NCBI RefSeq assembly: GCF_900111325.1
Contig: NZ_FOGW01000005.1
Span: forward strand, 124,001 to 188,000
Origin: Lachnobacterium bovis
GTDB taxonomy: Bacteria; Bacillota; Clostridia; Lachnospirales; Lachnospiraceae
Length of the DNA stretch: 64,000 nt
Direction of reading: 5' to 3'
Below the pieces are notes generated by a model. That model searched no databases. It saw nothing but the letters and a program-made list of their open reading frames with translations, and was not told where the DNA came from. Position 1 is the stretch's first letter. Every line of letters starts with the position of its first letter. A program made the translations under genes and the position numbers. Positions 45,548 to 54,666 of the stretch are shown piece by piece.

Positions 45548-47008
45548 TTATCTGTCACCAATTAAATAATTATACAAACCTTCATATCTGAATTTTGATG
45601 CATTCCAAGAGAAATCTTTAGCCATTCCTCTGTCAACCATTTGATTCCACTGACGTTTTCTATCATAATATATATGTTTAGAATAATTAACAATTCCAAG
45701 CATCTCATGTGCGTTGTAGTTAGCAAATGAGAATCCATCACCCACGTTATCATATTCATTAAAAGGTTGAACTGTATCTTTTAAACCACCTGTTTCACGA
45801 ACAATTGGTACTGTTCCATATCTAAATGATATTAATTGTGTAAGACCGCATGGTTCAAAACGAGATGGCATCAAGAATGCATCGGCAGCGGCATACAATT
45901 TATGAGCTAAATCATCTGAATAACAAATATTAGCAGAAACACGATCTGGATATTTCCATGCATATTGTCTAAACATGTTCTCATATTCTCCTTGACCTGT
46001 TCCAATTACTACAAATTGTGTATATTCATCAACAAGATTGTCCATAACACAATTTATCAAATCGAGTCCTTTTTGATCTGTCAAACGAGAAATAAGACCT
46101 ATCATATACATCTTTTTATCAACTTTAAGTCCAAGCATTTCTTGTAGTTTTGTCTTATTTATTGACTTTTTCTTTCTAAATGACTCTGCATCGTAATTAG
46201 AAAAAATCTTAGGATCTGTTGCAGGATTATATGCATTATAGTCAATACCATTAACTATTCCTTGCATGTCGAAATGTCTTGCCGCAAGTAATCCATTTAG
46301 ACCTTCACCGTAATACTCTGTCTGAATTTCATTGGCATATGAATCACTAACAGTAGTAATATAGTCTGCATAAACCAATCCACCTTTTAACATGTTAGCA
46401 TCCTTGTTAAATTCTAATTTATCAGGAGTAAATAATGATTTATCAAATCCTGTTAAATTTGCCATGGTCTTTGTATCCCAAACTCCTTGAAATTTAAGAT
46501 TATGAATTGTAATAATTGATTTAATTCCCCAGAAAAATGGATTACCCATAAATTCATTTTTAAGATATACAGGAATAAGTCCTGTTTCCCAATCATGACA
46601 ATGGATTAAGTCTGGTTGGAAATCAATTAATGGTAACATTGATAAAACTGCCTTATCAAAAAATACAAATTTTTCAATATCAAAACGAATATCACCATAT
46701 GGTGACTGACAAGTGAAGAATTCTTCATTGTCGATAAAATAGTATGTAACCCCATCCATTTCATACTTTAATACGCCCACATACTTATCACAAATATAAT
46801 TACCTGCACTCATATAAAAATGTGTTACATATTGAAACTGACTTCTATACTCCCATGGAATACAGCTGTAATTTGGTATTACAACCCTTATATCCCAGTT
46901 TTCTTTGTCAAATTCTTTTGGTAGCGCGCCACAAACATCAGCTAATCCTCCTGTTTTAATAAATGGCACACATTCAGATGCTGCAAAAAGTATTTTTTTC
47001 ATACCCAC
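45548..47008 (-). CDS. glgA: Glycogen synthase (ADP-glucose type)
   Basis: 486 residues. GT5 family: MKKILFAASECVPFIKTGGLADVCGALPKEF at the N-terminus carries the ADP-glucose KTGGLAD motif, LIHCHDWETGLIPVYL and, in the C-terminal GT-B half, ISRLTDQKGLDLI and MPSRFEPCGLTQLISFRYGTVPIVRETGGLKDTV. Extends alpha-1,4-glucan from ADP-glucose. The other glg genes are not in this window. The start is ambiguous: GTG at 47008 has AGGAG at 7 nt, while the ATG at 47002 has 13-nt spacing but fits the family N-terminus better. Confidence 0.95.
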   Translation of the reverse strand: MGMKKILFAASECVPFIKTGGLADVCGALPKEFDKENWDIRVVIPNYSCIPWEYRSQFQYVTHFYMSAGNYICDKYVGVLKYEMDGVTYYFIDNEEFFTCQSPYGDIRFDIEKFVFFDKAVLSMLPLIDFQPDLIHCHDWETGLIPVYLKNEFMGNPFFWGIKSIITIHNLKFQGVWDTKTMANLTGFDKSLFTPDKLEFNKDANMLKGGLVYADYITTVSDSYANEIQTEYYGEGLNGLLAARHFDMQGIVNGIDYNAYNPATDPKIFSNYDAESFRKKKSINKTKLQEMLGLKVDKKMYMIGLISRLTDQKGLDLINCVMDNLVDEYTQFVVIGTGQGEYENMFRQYAWKYPDRVSANICYSDDLAHKLYAAADAFLMPSRFEPCGLTQLISFRYGTVPIVRETGGLKDTVQPFNEYDNVGDGFSFANYNAHEMLGIVNYSKHIYYDRKRQWNQMVDRGMAKDFSWNASKFRYEGLYNYLIGDR

Positions 47009-47057
47009 TCTCTCTCTCCTCTTTCTATATAACTTAAAGTGTTAAGCATCTTACTAA

Positions 47058-47085
47058 AATATAACATTATATTAAAGCAAAACAA
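47058..47085 (-). promoter_or_regulatory. Candidate glgA promoter
   Basis: Minus strand: TTGTTT (47080-47085), 16-bp spacer, TATATT (47058-47063), giving a leader of about 40 nt. Confidence 0.5.
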
Positions 47086-47182
47086 CCCTCACTATAATAA
47101 TACTCCATTTTGTTTGCAATTTCCACTTTAAATGATAAATTTTCTTTGTTTTTTTGAAATTATCATAAAAAATACAATTTTT

Positions 47183-48964
47183 CTATACTTTTCTGTTACC
47201 TTGGAATAAATTATAGTAAAAACTTGTTGTTTCATGTGTTAAATGAAAATATTCAGCCATTGAGGATGATTGATATTCTTTATAATACTGGTTGAAATTC
47301 GCTTTAAATAATGCTCCTAATATATTTGTGGATATATTCGACAATGTTTGTGAACTATTTTTTCCTGAATATTTTATCCTATTATTTAATATAGCATCTC
47401 TAGAAGGTGAAAATGTAATAATTTTGCCGCAATGTACACCTATTGCAGATACAACATCTCCCTTTATTTCATAGCTAATTAATTCATGTCTTGCTGCGTA
47501 ATTTTTCAACTTATCCATTGCTTCATTTTTAGTCCAAAACAATAATTTATTATATTTTAAACCAATACCATTAAAATATGCAGCTTTTTTTACTTCAATA
47601 TTATTTTTAGCTAATTCTGCAGTTCCAATTTGAGCCAAATATCCTCCAAGTGAATGTCCTGTAACATAAATATTTGCATTAGGATATTGTTGTGCAATTC
47701 GTAATGCATACTTTTTGGCTTCAGATTCTTCAGAATGGTAATTAAAAATTCCTACTCCAATAATATTATTAATCCATTCTCCGTAAGCATCATCTGTTCC
47801 TCTATATGCAATTACAACATTGTTACCATTTTTAAATGTTGTCGCACTAAATTTTGTATCAATCATCGTTTCTTTATTCTCATAATCCACGATTTGCCAC
47901 TCTGTTGAAATACCATTATCGATACCATTTGAGTTTATACTTCCGGCATTTAAAAAATAAACACGTTCTCCATCTTCACCTGGTCTGCGCCCTATATCTG
48001 AAGCTTTGTACATAGAACCAATCTTATTACTTCCATCTTCATAACTTAATCCAGCAAATATTGCTAAATCTCTGTCACAAACATCCCACTCAAAAGGATG
48101 AGGATCTTGGCTATTAATTAAGCCATCTTTGTCTTCGTCTGCATTTGGGTTTAGAGAATTTGCATTTTGTAATTTTACAATATTATTTTGTTTTTTGCGA
48201 ATGGAAATCTTGTTTTCTTCTAAGGGATTTATTGAAAAATGACCTGTATTATCTAAATCACTATTATCAATTTCTGTTCCTCTTTTGATTTCTTCAGAAT
48301 TTTTAACTCCATCATTGTCACTGTCTAAATCTCCATCAAAAGTTTTACCATTTGATTTTGCCTTAAGTGGATCGAGATTATTTGTCATCAATTCGGTATA
48401 GTCACTAATTCCATCATGATCAGAGTCAGCATTAGCCTTATTTAGATGATAATAATCCTCTAAGTAATTAATAACTCCATCATGATCAGTATCATTTTTA
48501 TCAATCAATAACTTATCGATGTTTGTACCTTGAGATGCAATAAAATCAATCTGTGTTTCGACTTTATCATTCTTTTTTAATATTAGAATATTTTTACCCA
48601 TTGTCATTGCCGGTTTATTAATAACAAATTTTTTCTTATTTGTTATAACATCTCCTTTGTCAAGTAAAATACCAGTATCGTCTTGGATTACATAAGTCAT
48701 TTTTTCAGTCTTTTTTAAACTTTTTTTCATTTTTCCACTAAGTGATTTTAAGTTTTCATTCTCAACCAAAAATGAATTGAATTCATTTAAAAATTTAAGT
48801 TGATCATTCTCTAGTGAATAATTTTGTGTTTTTTTGGGGGTTTGAGTTTGTTTTGCCTCTACTTTTGTTAGATTTAATGGATTGTAATTGGAATATACTA
48901 ATCCATTACTTTCTCCAAGGCATAGAGAAAGCATTAGTACTGAACATATGATTTTCTTTTTCAT
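47183..48964 (-). CDS. Secreted lipase-like protein with calcium-binding thrombospondin-3-type repeats
   Basis: 593 residues from the ATG at 48964 (GGGAG 5 nt upstream). Signal peptide at the start (KKKIICSVLMLSLCLG). A ~130-residue N-terminal region of unknown fold, then four D-x-D-x-D-G-type calcium loops (about 158-163, 180-185, 214-219, 276-281), the first three with the EF-like ...Y/E spacing of thrombospondin-3 or dockerin-like repeats. The C-terminal alpha/beta-hydrolase (about 297-593) has AYRGTDD and the nucleophile elbow GHSLG with Ser438, then ISYEIKGDVVSAIGVHCGK with candidate Asp and His. It may hydrolyse lipid or other esters outside the cell. The substrate is unknown. Confidence 0.8.
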   Translation of the reverse strand: MKKKIICSVLMLSLCLGESNGLVYSNYNPLNLTKVEAKQTQTPKKTQNYSLENDQLKFLNEFNSFLVENENLKSLSGKMKKSLKKTEKMTYVIQDDTGILLDKGDVITNKKKFVINKPAMTMGKNILILKKNDKVETQIDFIASQGTNIDKLLIDKNDTDHDGVINYLEDYYHLNKANADSDHDGISDYTELMTNNLDPLKAKSNGKTFDGDLDSDNDGVKNSEEIKRGTEIDNSDLDNTGHFSINPLEENKISIRKKQNNIVKLQNANSLNPNADEDKDGLINSQDPHPFEWDVCDRDLAIFAGLSYEDGSNKIGSMYKASDIGRRPGEDGERVYFLNAGSINSNGIDNGISTEWQIVDYENKETMIDTKFSATTFKNGNNVVIAYRGTDDAYGEWINNIIGVGIFNYHSEESEAKKYALRIAQQYPNANIYVTGHSLGGYLAQIGTAELAKNNIEVKKAAYFNGIGLKYNKLLFWTKNEAMDKLKNYAARHELISYEIKGDVVSAIGVHCGKIITFSPSRDAILNNRIKYSGKNSSQTLSNISTNILGALFKANFNQYYKEYQSSSMAEYFHLTHETTSFYYNLFQGNRKV

Positions 48965-49080
48965 AACTTCTCCCTTCGAGTATGTCCACAAATTTACGTG
49001 AACTTTGTTTATTGTCCAATTAATGTCATGTGTAAAGTATAACTAATAATTGTTTGTTTTATATTTTACAATTATATAGT

Positions 49081-50487
49081 CTAATTTTCAATAAAAACTT
49101 TTAATATTTTATCAATTGGCGATAAACTTTTTCCCCTACCATCTGTTCCGTCAATATATTTCATACTTGCCGTCTCAAAAATAACGTAAACTTCATTGTT
49201 TCCATCTACATCAATAGACTCAGAACCAGGTGGCATTTCTATGTCTAATACAGTTTTATGTGGATTTGATGCCATCTGAGCAACATTTTTATATACTTTT
49301 AAATGTGAACCAATAGTTCTTCCGTAAGATGTACTTAAAACGACTTTTCCTTTATCAGTAAACGCAATTCCTTGAACCTGAGACGGTATCAAATAATTGC
49401 TTAAAGTTTTTAATCTATCTCCAGTGTAATAATATGCATATAATTTAGAATTAAATAATACATTATGTGTAACAATCCATAAACGTCCGGCATAATATGT
49501 AATACTTGAAGGTGTATTTACAACTTTGTATTTATCTACTACTTTTGAGGCATTAATAGTCTTTCCTCTTTTTTGTGATGCCATTAATTTAATAAAATCG
49601 TACGAAATACGTTCAATCGCCATATCGTGCGAATTACATATCCATACATTTTCACCATCAAATGCAATTCCACCAAGATGGCTATTAGGATCCATTCCTA
49701 GTGTAACAAGATATTCTAATGTTTTTTTATCAAAAACAAACAAGGATCCCATTTTATTTTTTTCACCAGAATATGAAGTTACTAAAATATAGTCATTTGT
49801 AATACAAATTCCTTGTGGAGTTTGATATTTACTGTCTATATACTTATTTTGAAAATCATATTTTCTTGTATTTGGCATGCCAGGTATTTTAATGTCAATT
49901 AATGAATAATCGCTGTATTTTAACCATGCCTTACTAGAATCATCAAAAATTGAAGATTTATATGAGAAATTTTGAATATTTTTTTCATTATCAATTTCAA
50001 GATTCCATTTGGCATATAAAGATAGATGATCTGGCATATCCTTATTAAGAATGTCAACTCTATGTGTAAATCCAACATCAAGATACCATCCATCAAATTT
50101 ATAATTTAACGCCTGTAAAGGAGGTAGTAACTCAAACGGACAATTAGAACGTTTTATTTTTTTTAAGTTAAGTAGTGAGTTACTTCCTCTGCCTAAATGA
50201 TAATCTATTGTTATATAATCACTTTTTTTCTCTTCTTTGGGGATATTATCTAAAGACTGCTTATGATGAAAAATTGGATCAATATTTTTTTTCTTTTCAA
50301 TAATATTAAGTAATTCATTTGACTCTTTTTTTTCAGCAAAAACAGAGACTGTGTTACCAGTCTCTGTTTTTAATATTGAAACTCCTAAAACGCACATTAT
50401 ACTAATAATTATAAAAATAACTATGTATGTCGTTTTACTATGAAATATATTTTTTTCCCTTAAAAAATTACAAACTACTTTCTTCAA
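49081..50487 (-). CDS. Membrane-anchored InlB-repeat and propeller-like surface protein
   Basis: 468 residues. One membrane helix (about 20-41) with no cleavage motif, then one Listeria-Bacteroides (InlB B-type) repeat (about 94-162: ITIDYHLGRGSNS...YKFDGWYLDVGFTHRVD...LSLYAKWNLE), then ~270 residues of repeated beta segments (QTPQGICITNDYILVTSYSG, LGGIAFDGENVWICNSH, VQGIAFTDKGKVVLSTSYG, SESIDVDGNNEVYVIFE) that look like a beta-propeller. Likely binds a ligand at the cell surface. The start is a TTG at 50487 that overlaps the EF-G gene by 20 bp with only a weak ribosome binding site, so the exact start is uncertain. Confidence 0.7.
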   Translation of the reverse strand: MKKVVCNFLREKNIFHSKTTYIVIFIIISIMCVLGVSILKTETGNTVSVFAEKKESNELLNIIEKKKNIDPIFHHKQSLDNIPKEEKKSDYITIDYHLGRGSNSLLNLKKIKRSNCPFELLPPLQALNYKFDGWYLDVGFTHRVDILNKDMPDHLSLYAKWNLEIDNEKNIQNFSYKSSIFDDSSKAWLKYSDYSLIDIKIPGMPNTRKYDFQNKYIDSKYQTPQGICITNDYILVTSYSGEKNKMGSLFVFDKKTLEYLVTLGMDPNSHLGGIAFDGENVWICNSHDMAIERISYDFIKLMASQKRGKTINASKVVDKYKVVNTPSSITYYAGRLWIVTHNVLFNSKLYAYYYTGDRLKTLSNYLIPSQVQGIAFTDKGKVVLSTSYGRTIGSHLKVYKNVAQMASNPHKTVLDIEMPPGSESIDVDGNNEVYVIFETASMKYIDGTDGRGKSLSPIDKILKVFIEN

Positions 50488-52561
50488 GTTTACTCTTTCT
50501 TTCTTCTATTTCTTTATTAGCGACTTCATCTGTTGCTTGCTGATATCTAGCAAATTCATATGAGAATGTTCCTGCACCACCTGTCATAGAACGAAGCACT
50601 GCACCATATCCGTAAATCTCTAAAGCCGGTACATCTACTTCAATATCTGTATAACCAGCTATTTCAGATGGATTCATTCCCATTACTCTTGAACGTCTCT
50701 TATTTAAATCCCCCATAACATCACCAGTATACGCGTCTGGAACCGTTACTATCATTTTATTGATAGGTTCAAGTAGAACAGGCTTAGCATCTAAAATTCC
50801 TTTTTTAAGTGCTTGTTTTGCAGCAATTTTGAAAGCCATTTCTGATGAATCAACTGGATGATATGATCCATCATATAATGTTGCTTTAATTCCAACTACT
50901 GGATAAGCTGCTAGAGGTCCTTTTTTTACACCTTCAGCAATACCTTTTTCAACTGCTGGGAAAAAGTTCTTTGGAACAGCTCCACCTACAACACATTGTT
51001 CAAAAATATATGACTGAGTTTCATCACCTGATGGTTCAAATTTCATCTTAACATGACCATACTGACCATGACCACCAGATTGTTTTTTATATTTAAATTC
51101 AACATCAGAATTCTTTCTGATAGTTTCTCTAAATGCCACTTTAGGTTTAGTTAATTCAATATCAACTTTATATCTTTCTTCTAATAATGATTTTACAACT
51201 TCTAAGTGTAAGTCTCCAATTCCGTATAATAATGTCTGAGAATTTTCACTATCGTTTACATTTCTAAGAGTGCAATCTTCTGCTAAAATCTTTTGCAAAG
51301 CCTGCGAAATCTTATCTTCATCACCTTTATTTACAGCTTTATAACGTCTAGCTGTATATGGTTTTGATAAAGCTGTTCTTAAAAATGCAATTGGTGTAGC
51401 CTTTGTAGATAAAGAATCTGTTGTGAGTGTTTTTTGTAATTTGGCAAAAGCACCTATATCACCTGCATGTAATTCTTTGACTTCTTCGACTTTATTACCA
51501 CGCAAAACATATAATTTACCAACTTTTTCTTCAAAATCTCTATGATAATTATATAAAATATCATCTGTTTTTATAACACCTGAATTAACCTTAACAAGTG
51601 AATATTTTCCAATGAATGGATCAACTATTGTTTTGAAAACATAAGCTGTTTTTGGTTTTGAAAAATCATAATCTGCATCAAAAACTTCATTTGTTTTTGT
51701 GTAAATACCTGCACATTTTCTTTTATCTGGTGAAGGAAAATATTTAACAATATCTGTCAATAATGTATACATTCCCCTTGCTAAAACATTTGAGCCCATC
51801 ATTACTGGCACAATTGAACCATCTAATACATTAACACGTAATGCCTGTCTGATTTCATCTTCAGAAAAATCATCGCCATTGAAATATCTTTCCATGAATT
51901 CTTCACTTGTTTCAGCAACTGATTCCATCAATGCATCTCTACAAATTGATAAATTATTTTTAGAATATTCAGGAACTTCTACGTGATCAACCTCACCCTT
52001 ATCATTCCATTTCTTTCCAACTTGTTGAATAACATTAACATATCCAACAAACTCACCATTTTCTCGAATAGGTAAATGGAAAGGTGCAATTTTCTTGCCA
52101 TACAAATCTTGTAAATCCTGTACAACCTGTCTGTAACTTGCATTATCAATATCCATATCTGTCACAAAAATCATACGTGGCAATTTGTATTTTTCACATA
52201 AATCCCAAGCTTTTTTTGTTCCTGTTTCAATTCCAGCTTTACCGGAGATAACGATAATCGCTGCATCTGCAACTGAAACTGCTTCTTCAACTTCACCTAC
52301 GAAATCAAAATATCCTGGTGTATCTAAGATATTGATTTTACAATCTTGCCATGGAATTGGTATTAAAGAAGTTTTAATTGAAAATCCCCTTTTCATTTCT
52401 TCCTTATCATAATCACTAATAGTATTTTTATCTTCAACTTTTCCCATACGATTAGTAAGCTTTGCCAGGTAAGCCATTGCCTCAACCAATGAGCTTTTTC
52501 CAGAAGCACCGTGACCTAGCAGTACAACATTTCTGATTTTGTCTGTAGTATAAACATTCAT
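50468..52561 (-). CDS. EF-G-like GTPase of the second (FusA2-like) type
   Basis: 697 residues, five EF-G domains. G1 reads GHGASGKS (16-23) and G3 DTPG (80-83). G4, normally NKMD, reads TDMD (134-137), so guanine specificity is atypical. Domain IV/V blocks are present (FKYKKQSGGHGQYGHVKMKFEP, GAVPKNFFPAVEKGI, MNPSEIAGYTDIEVDVPALE, TGGAGTFSYEFARYQQATDEV). It is isolated from any str operon and so is probably a paralogue to the housekeeping EF-G, with a role such as ribosome recycling or a specialised condition. AGGAGG lies upstream of the ATG. A clear promoter is at 52624-52652. Confidence 0.88.
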   Translation of the reverse strand: MNVYTTDKIRNVVLLGHGASGKSSLVEAMAYLAKLTNRMGKVEDKNTISDYDKEEMKRGFSIKTSLIPIPWQDCKINILDTPGYFDFVGEVEEAVSVADAAIIVISGKAGIETGTKKAWDLCEKYKLPRMIFVTDMDIDNASYRQVVQDLQDLYGKKIAPFHLPIRENGEFVGYVNVIQQVGKKWNDKGEVDHVEVPEYSKNNLSICRDALMESVAETSEEFMERYFNGDDFSEDEIRQALRVNVLDGSIVPVMMGSNVLARGMYTLLTDIVKYFPSPDKRKCAGIYTKTNEVFDADYDFSKPKTAYVFKTIVDPFIGKYSLVKVNSGVIKTDDILYNYHRDFEEKVGKLYVLRGNKVEEVKELHAGDIGAFAKLQKTLTTDSLSTKATPIAFLRTALSKPYTARRYKAVNKGDEDKISQALQKILAEDCTLRNVNDSENSQTLLYGIGDLHLEVVKSLLEERYKVDIELTKPKVAFRETIRKNSDVEFKYKKQSGGHGQYGHVKMKFEPSGDETQSYIFEQCVVGGAVPKNFFPAVEKGIAEGVKKGPLAAYPVVGIKATLYDGSYHPVDSSEMAFKIAAKQALKKGILDAKPVLLEPINKMIVTVPDAYTGDVMGDLNKRRSRVMGMNPSEIAGYTDIEVDVPALEIYGYGAVLRSMTGGAGTFSYEFARYQQATDEVANKEIEERKSKLEESSL

Positions 52562-52623
52562 CTAACATTCCTCCTGCTTGATTCCGTATTATTTAATTTT
52601 TCAAAACTTTATTATATAGTTAT

Positions 52624-52652
52624 ATTGTACTAATATACATTAAATTTTACAA
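52624..52652 (-). promoter_or_regulatory. Promoter of the EF-G-like gene
   Basis: Minus strand: -35 TTGTAA (52647-52652), 17-bp spacer, -10 TACAAT (52624-52629). Confidence 0.7.
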
Positions 52653-52702
52653 TAGTTTTATGCACTTTTTTCAAAATTAATTTTAATTTAATATTGTCCG
52701 CA

Positions 52703-52724
52703 GTATGCGCACACATGTGTATAC
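52703..52724. repeat. Imperfect 22-bp palindrome in a divergent intergenic region
   Basis: GTAT, then GCGC, ACACATGTGT, ATAC. The core CACATGTG is perfect and the flanks GTAT/ATAC pair. It lies between two divergent promoters and has higher GC than its surroundings. Candidate repressor or activator site. Confidence 0.45.
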
Positions 52725-52820
52725 AGTACAGATTTTTAATATATTTTTTATGAATTTTATTATTTATTAAAAAGAATAAACATTTTCTTTGTGCTTGCAG
52801 TACAAGTTTTTTTGTATTAT

Positions 52821-52850
52821 TTGTTTTCAAAAGATATTTTATTGTATAAA
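52821..52850 (+). promoter_or_regulatory. Candidate promoter of the 49-residue gene
   Basis: TTGTTT (52821-52826), 18-bp spacer, TATAAA (52845-52850). An alternative extended -10, TGCTAGAAT, ends at 52864. Confidence 0.5.
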
Positions 52851-52915
52851 AATAATGCTAGAATATAAGTATCAAAAGGAACAAAAGTATACAAAGTGAA
52901 ACAGGGGGCGATTTT

Positions 52916-53065
52916 ATGACAACACTATACACATCATTCAATTATGAACCAATTAAAAAAGTTACACCAGATTGGGAACGCAGTGAACGACTACAGTTCT
53001 GCGATCAAGGAATAAGAAAAAGTATAATGAGAAAAGCATTAAAATTGGCTCGTAAAACAAAATAA
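52916..53065 (+). CDS. Unannotated 49-residue basic protein
   Basis: Small plus-strand gene with all parts in place: promoter candidates at 52821-52864, ribosome binding site AGGGGGCG about 5 nt before the ATG, an uninterrupted frame, and a strong intrinsic terminator 16 bp after the stop. The product begins MTTLYTSFNYEPIKKVTPDW, has one Cys (C29), and ends in a basic helix-prone tail (RKSIMRKALKLARKTK). No signal peptide or membrane helix. It matches no family I recognise. Codon use (AAA, ATT, TTA) matches the neighbours. It stands alone against a background of minus-strand genes. Confidence 0.72.
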   Translation: MTTLYTSFNYEPIKKVTPDWERSERLQFCDQGIRKSIMRKALKLARKTK

Positions 53066-53080
53066 CTATTAAATAAATTA

Positions 53081-53140
53081 TCCCCTCTACGATGGTTGAT
53101 ATTCACTAAACGCTTTACCATCTGTAGAGGGGACTTTTTT
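53081..53140 (+). terminator. Intrinsic terminator of the 49-residue gene
   Basis: CCCCTCTAC (53082-53090) pairs with GTAGAGGGG (53124-53132), with an inner ATGGT/ACCAT stem, followed by six T. The strong GC stem supports a real plus-strand transcript. Confidence 0.9.
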
Positions 53141-53250
53141 ATTTAGCATTTACTATACTACGTTAGCACTTCTTAGTATGTTAAGTATTAGTATGTTACT
53201 TCATAGGCATATTACACCTTAACAATTTACTACTTAATAACTTACTACGA

Positions 53251-54609
53251 TTATAATGCACCATGTCGTTGTATTTCAAATTTAGACAACTCGTAGTCTT
53301 CTCCAAATTTTGCATTTTCAGGCAAACCTACCTGCTGTTTTAATATAGATAATTGCATCTGAACACCATCAATGTTCGCTTGATTAGGTAAAATTATTCC
53401 TTTTTTCCCATCCTTTGAAACAATTATTACTCCATATTTATTTTGATCTAATTCATCTAACAAATTAACTTTTTGCTCTTTATGAATTACATCAATAACA
53501 AAAGATAAATTTTTAATTTCTTTAGCTGTAATAGGCATAAATCTGACATCTCTAGTAGCAGCATTTATTGCATTTGCTACAATTTCATGTGCAATACTTT
53601 TTTGAATAGGGGAAAAAGAACCAATACAACCTCTTATATTATCATTGTTATAAATTGAAACAAAAACAGCTGCCTTTTCTTTAAAAAGATCAGAATCAGT
53701 ATTTATTATTTCTTCGGCCACAACAATATCTTTAGTTTGTAAGAACGTTTCAACTGCATTTCTAGCCAATTTAATACATTCATCTTCAGAATCATATTTA
53801 GATATATCTTTTTTTATAACATCTGCAGAACCTTTTTTATCGGCTTCGAAGCCAGCAACTAAATAACCAACTTCAAATGGATTCTCGAAATTATAAATGT
53901 TTGATTTTATTGAATAATTTTTTTCGCCATTGTAATCTCCAAATGTACCGTTTAAAACAGCTAATGCTTTTACAACGTCAAATTCAGAAAAAGTATCCTT
54001 TAATTCATCTTTAAAAATATCATTTGGATTTTCTTTGATTATATCAAGAAATTCATCAGAAAAAGCTACATCCCTACTAGTATCACAACTTGCAATACAA
54101 ACGACCTTTCTATCTAATTCATCTGATGCTTTTTTTATGATTTTTCCAAAAGTATAATGATCTTCCAATGATAAATTTGATAAACCTACATTAACAATAT
54201 TGAAATCAACATATTTTTGGACTAAACAATAAAGCATGATTATTGTTGCATAATCTATTTTTTGATAATCAGCTTTTTCTAATCCAGCAGGAAAATCAAA
54301 CTCTTTTGCAAGTCTATCAATATTTTTTTGTAATTTTATATCATATTCAGCTGTAAATTCAATTTCTTTTGCACCAAATTCTGACAAATCGCCTGTTTTC
54401 TTACCTTTAGAAAATATATGAATGTAATCAGAATAATATGGTGCTTTATCAGAAATAATAACTATTGTATCTGGCTTAATTTGAGCTATTTCATCTGTTA
54501 TATTTGAAATAGCTTTTATAGTTGATTCTACATTTACCTCGTCTCCCTTTCCAATTTGAGGAATCATAATTGGTGGATGTGGTAAAATATAATTTTTAAT
54601 AACTGACAT
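53251..54609 (-). CDS. MEMO/LigB-like plus AMMECR1 fusion (AmmeMemoRadiSam system A type) with lost metal ligands
   Basis: 452 residues. The N-terminal half (1-265) is a MEMO1/class III extradiol-dioxygenase-like fold; the C-terminal half (265-452) is AMMECR1 (VSIYNNDNIRGCIGSFSP, ATRDVRFMPITAKEI). In active-looking homologues the metal site is built from PHPP, a T-P-H block, a D-H-G block and G-D-L-S-H. Here PHPP (H11) is intact, but the others read SDK (53-55), IDY (118-120) and CDTSR (175-179), so three His are gone. The N-terminal domain is probably inactive. No radical-SAM AmrS partner is in the window. AAGGAG precedes the ATG. Confidence 0.85.
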   Translation of the reverse strand: MSVIKNYILPHPPIMIPQIGKGDEVNVESTIKAISNITDEIAQIKPDTIVIISDKAPYYSDYIHIFSKGKKTGDLSEFGAKEIEFTAEYDIKLQKNIDRLAKEFDFPAGLEKADYQKIDYATIIMLYCLVQKYVDFNIVNVGLSNLSLEDHYTFGKIIKKASDELDRKVVCIASCDTSRDVAFSDEFLDIIKENPNDIFKDELKDTFSEFDVVKALAVLNGTFGDYNGEKNYSIKSNIYNFENPFEVGYLVAGFEADKKGSADVIKKDISKYDSEDECIKLARNAVETFLQTKDIVVAEEIINTDSDLFKEKAAVFVSIYNNDNIRGCIGSFSPIQKSIAHEIVANAINAATRDVRFMPITAKEIKNLSFVIDVIHKEQKVNLLDELDQNKYGVIIVSKDGKKGIILPNQANIDGVQMQLSILKQQVGLPENAKFGEDYELSKFEIQRHGAL

Positions 54610-54666
54610 TAAAAAACTCCTTGTCTACTAAATAGCTCATATATTATTTATATAAAGAGCACTACT

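Larger units (their letters stand above)
52562..52915. other. Divergent intergenic region with two promoters and an operator-like palindrome
   Basis: 354 bp between the EF-G-like gene and the 49-residue plus-strand gene. It holds a promoter for each, an imperfect 22-bp palindrome (52703-52724) and the ribosome binding site AGGGGG for the small gene. No other open frame with a ribosome binding site was seen. Confidence 0.6.

Noticed and set aside
53173..53198. 11-bp direct repeat TTAGTATGTTA (two copies 15 bp apart)
   Set aside because: Only two copies, in an A/T-rich tail after a terminator, with no CRISPR-like spacing or conserved spacer length.
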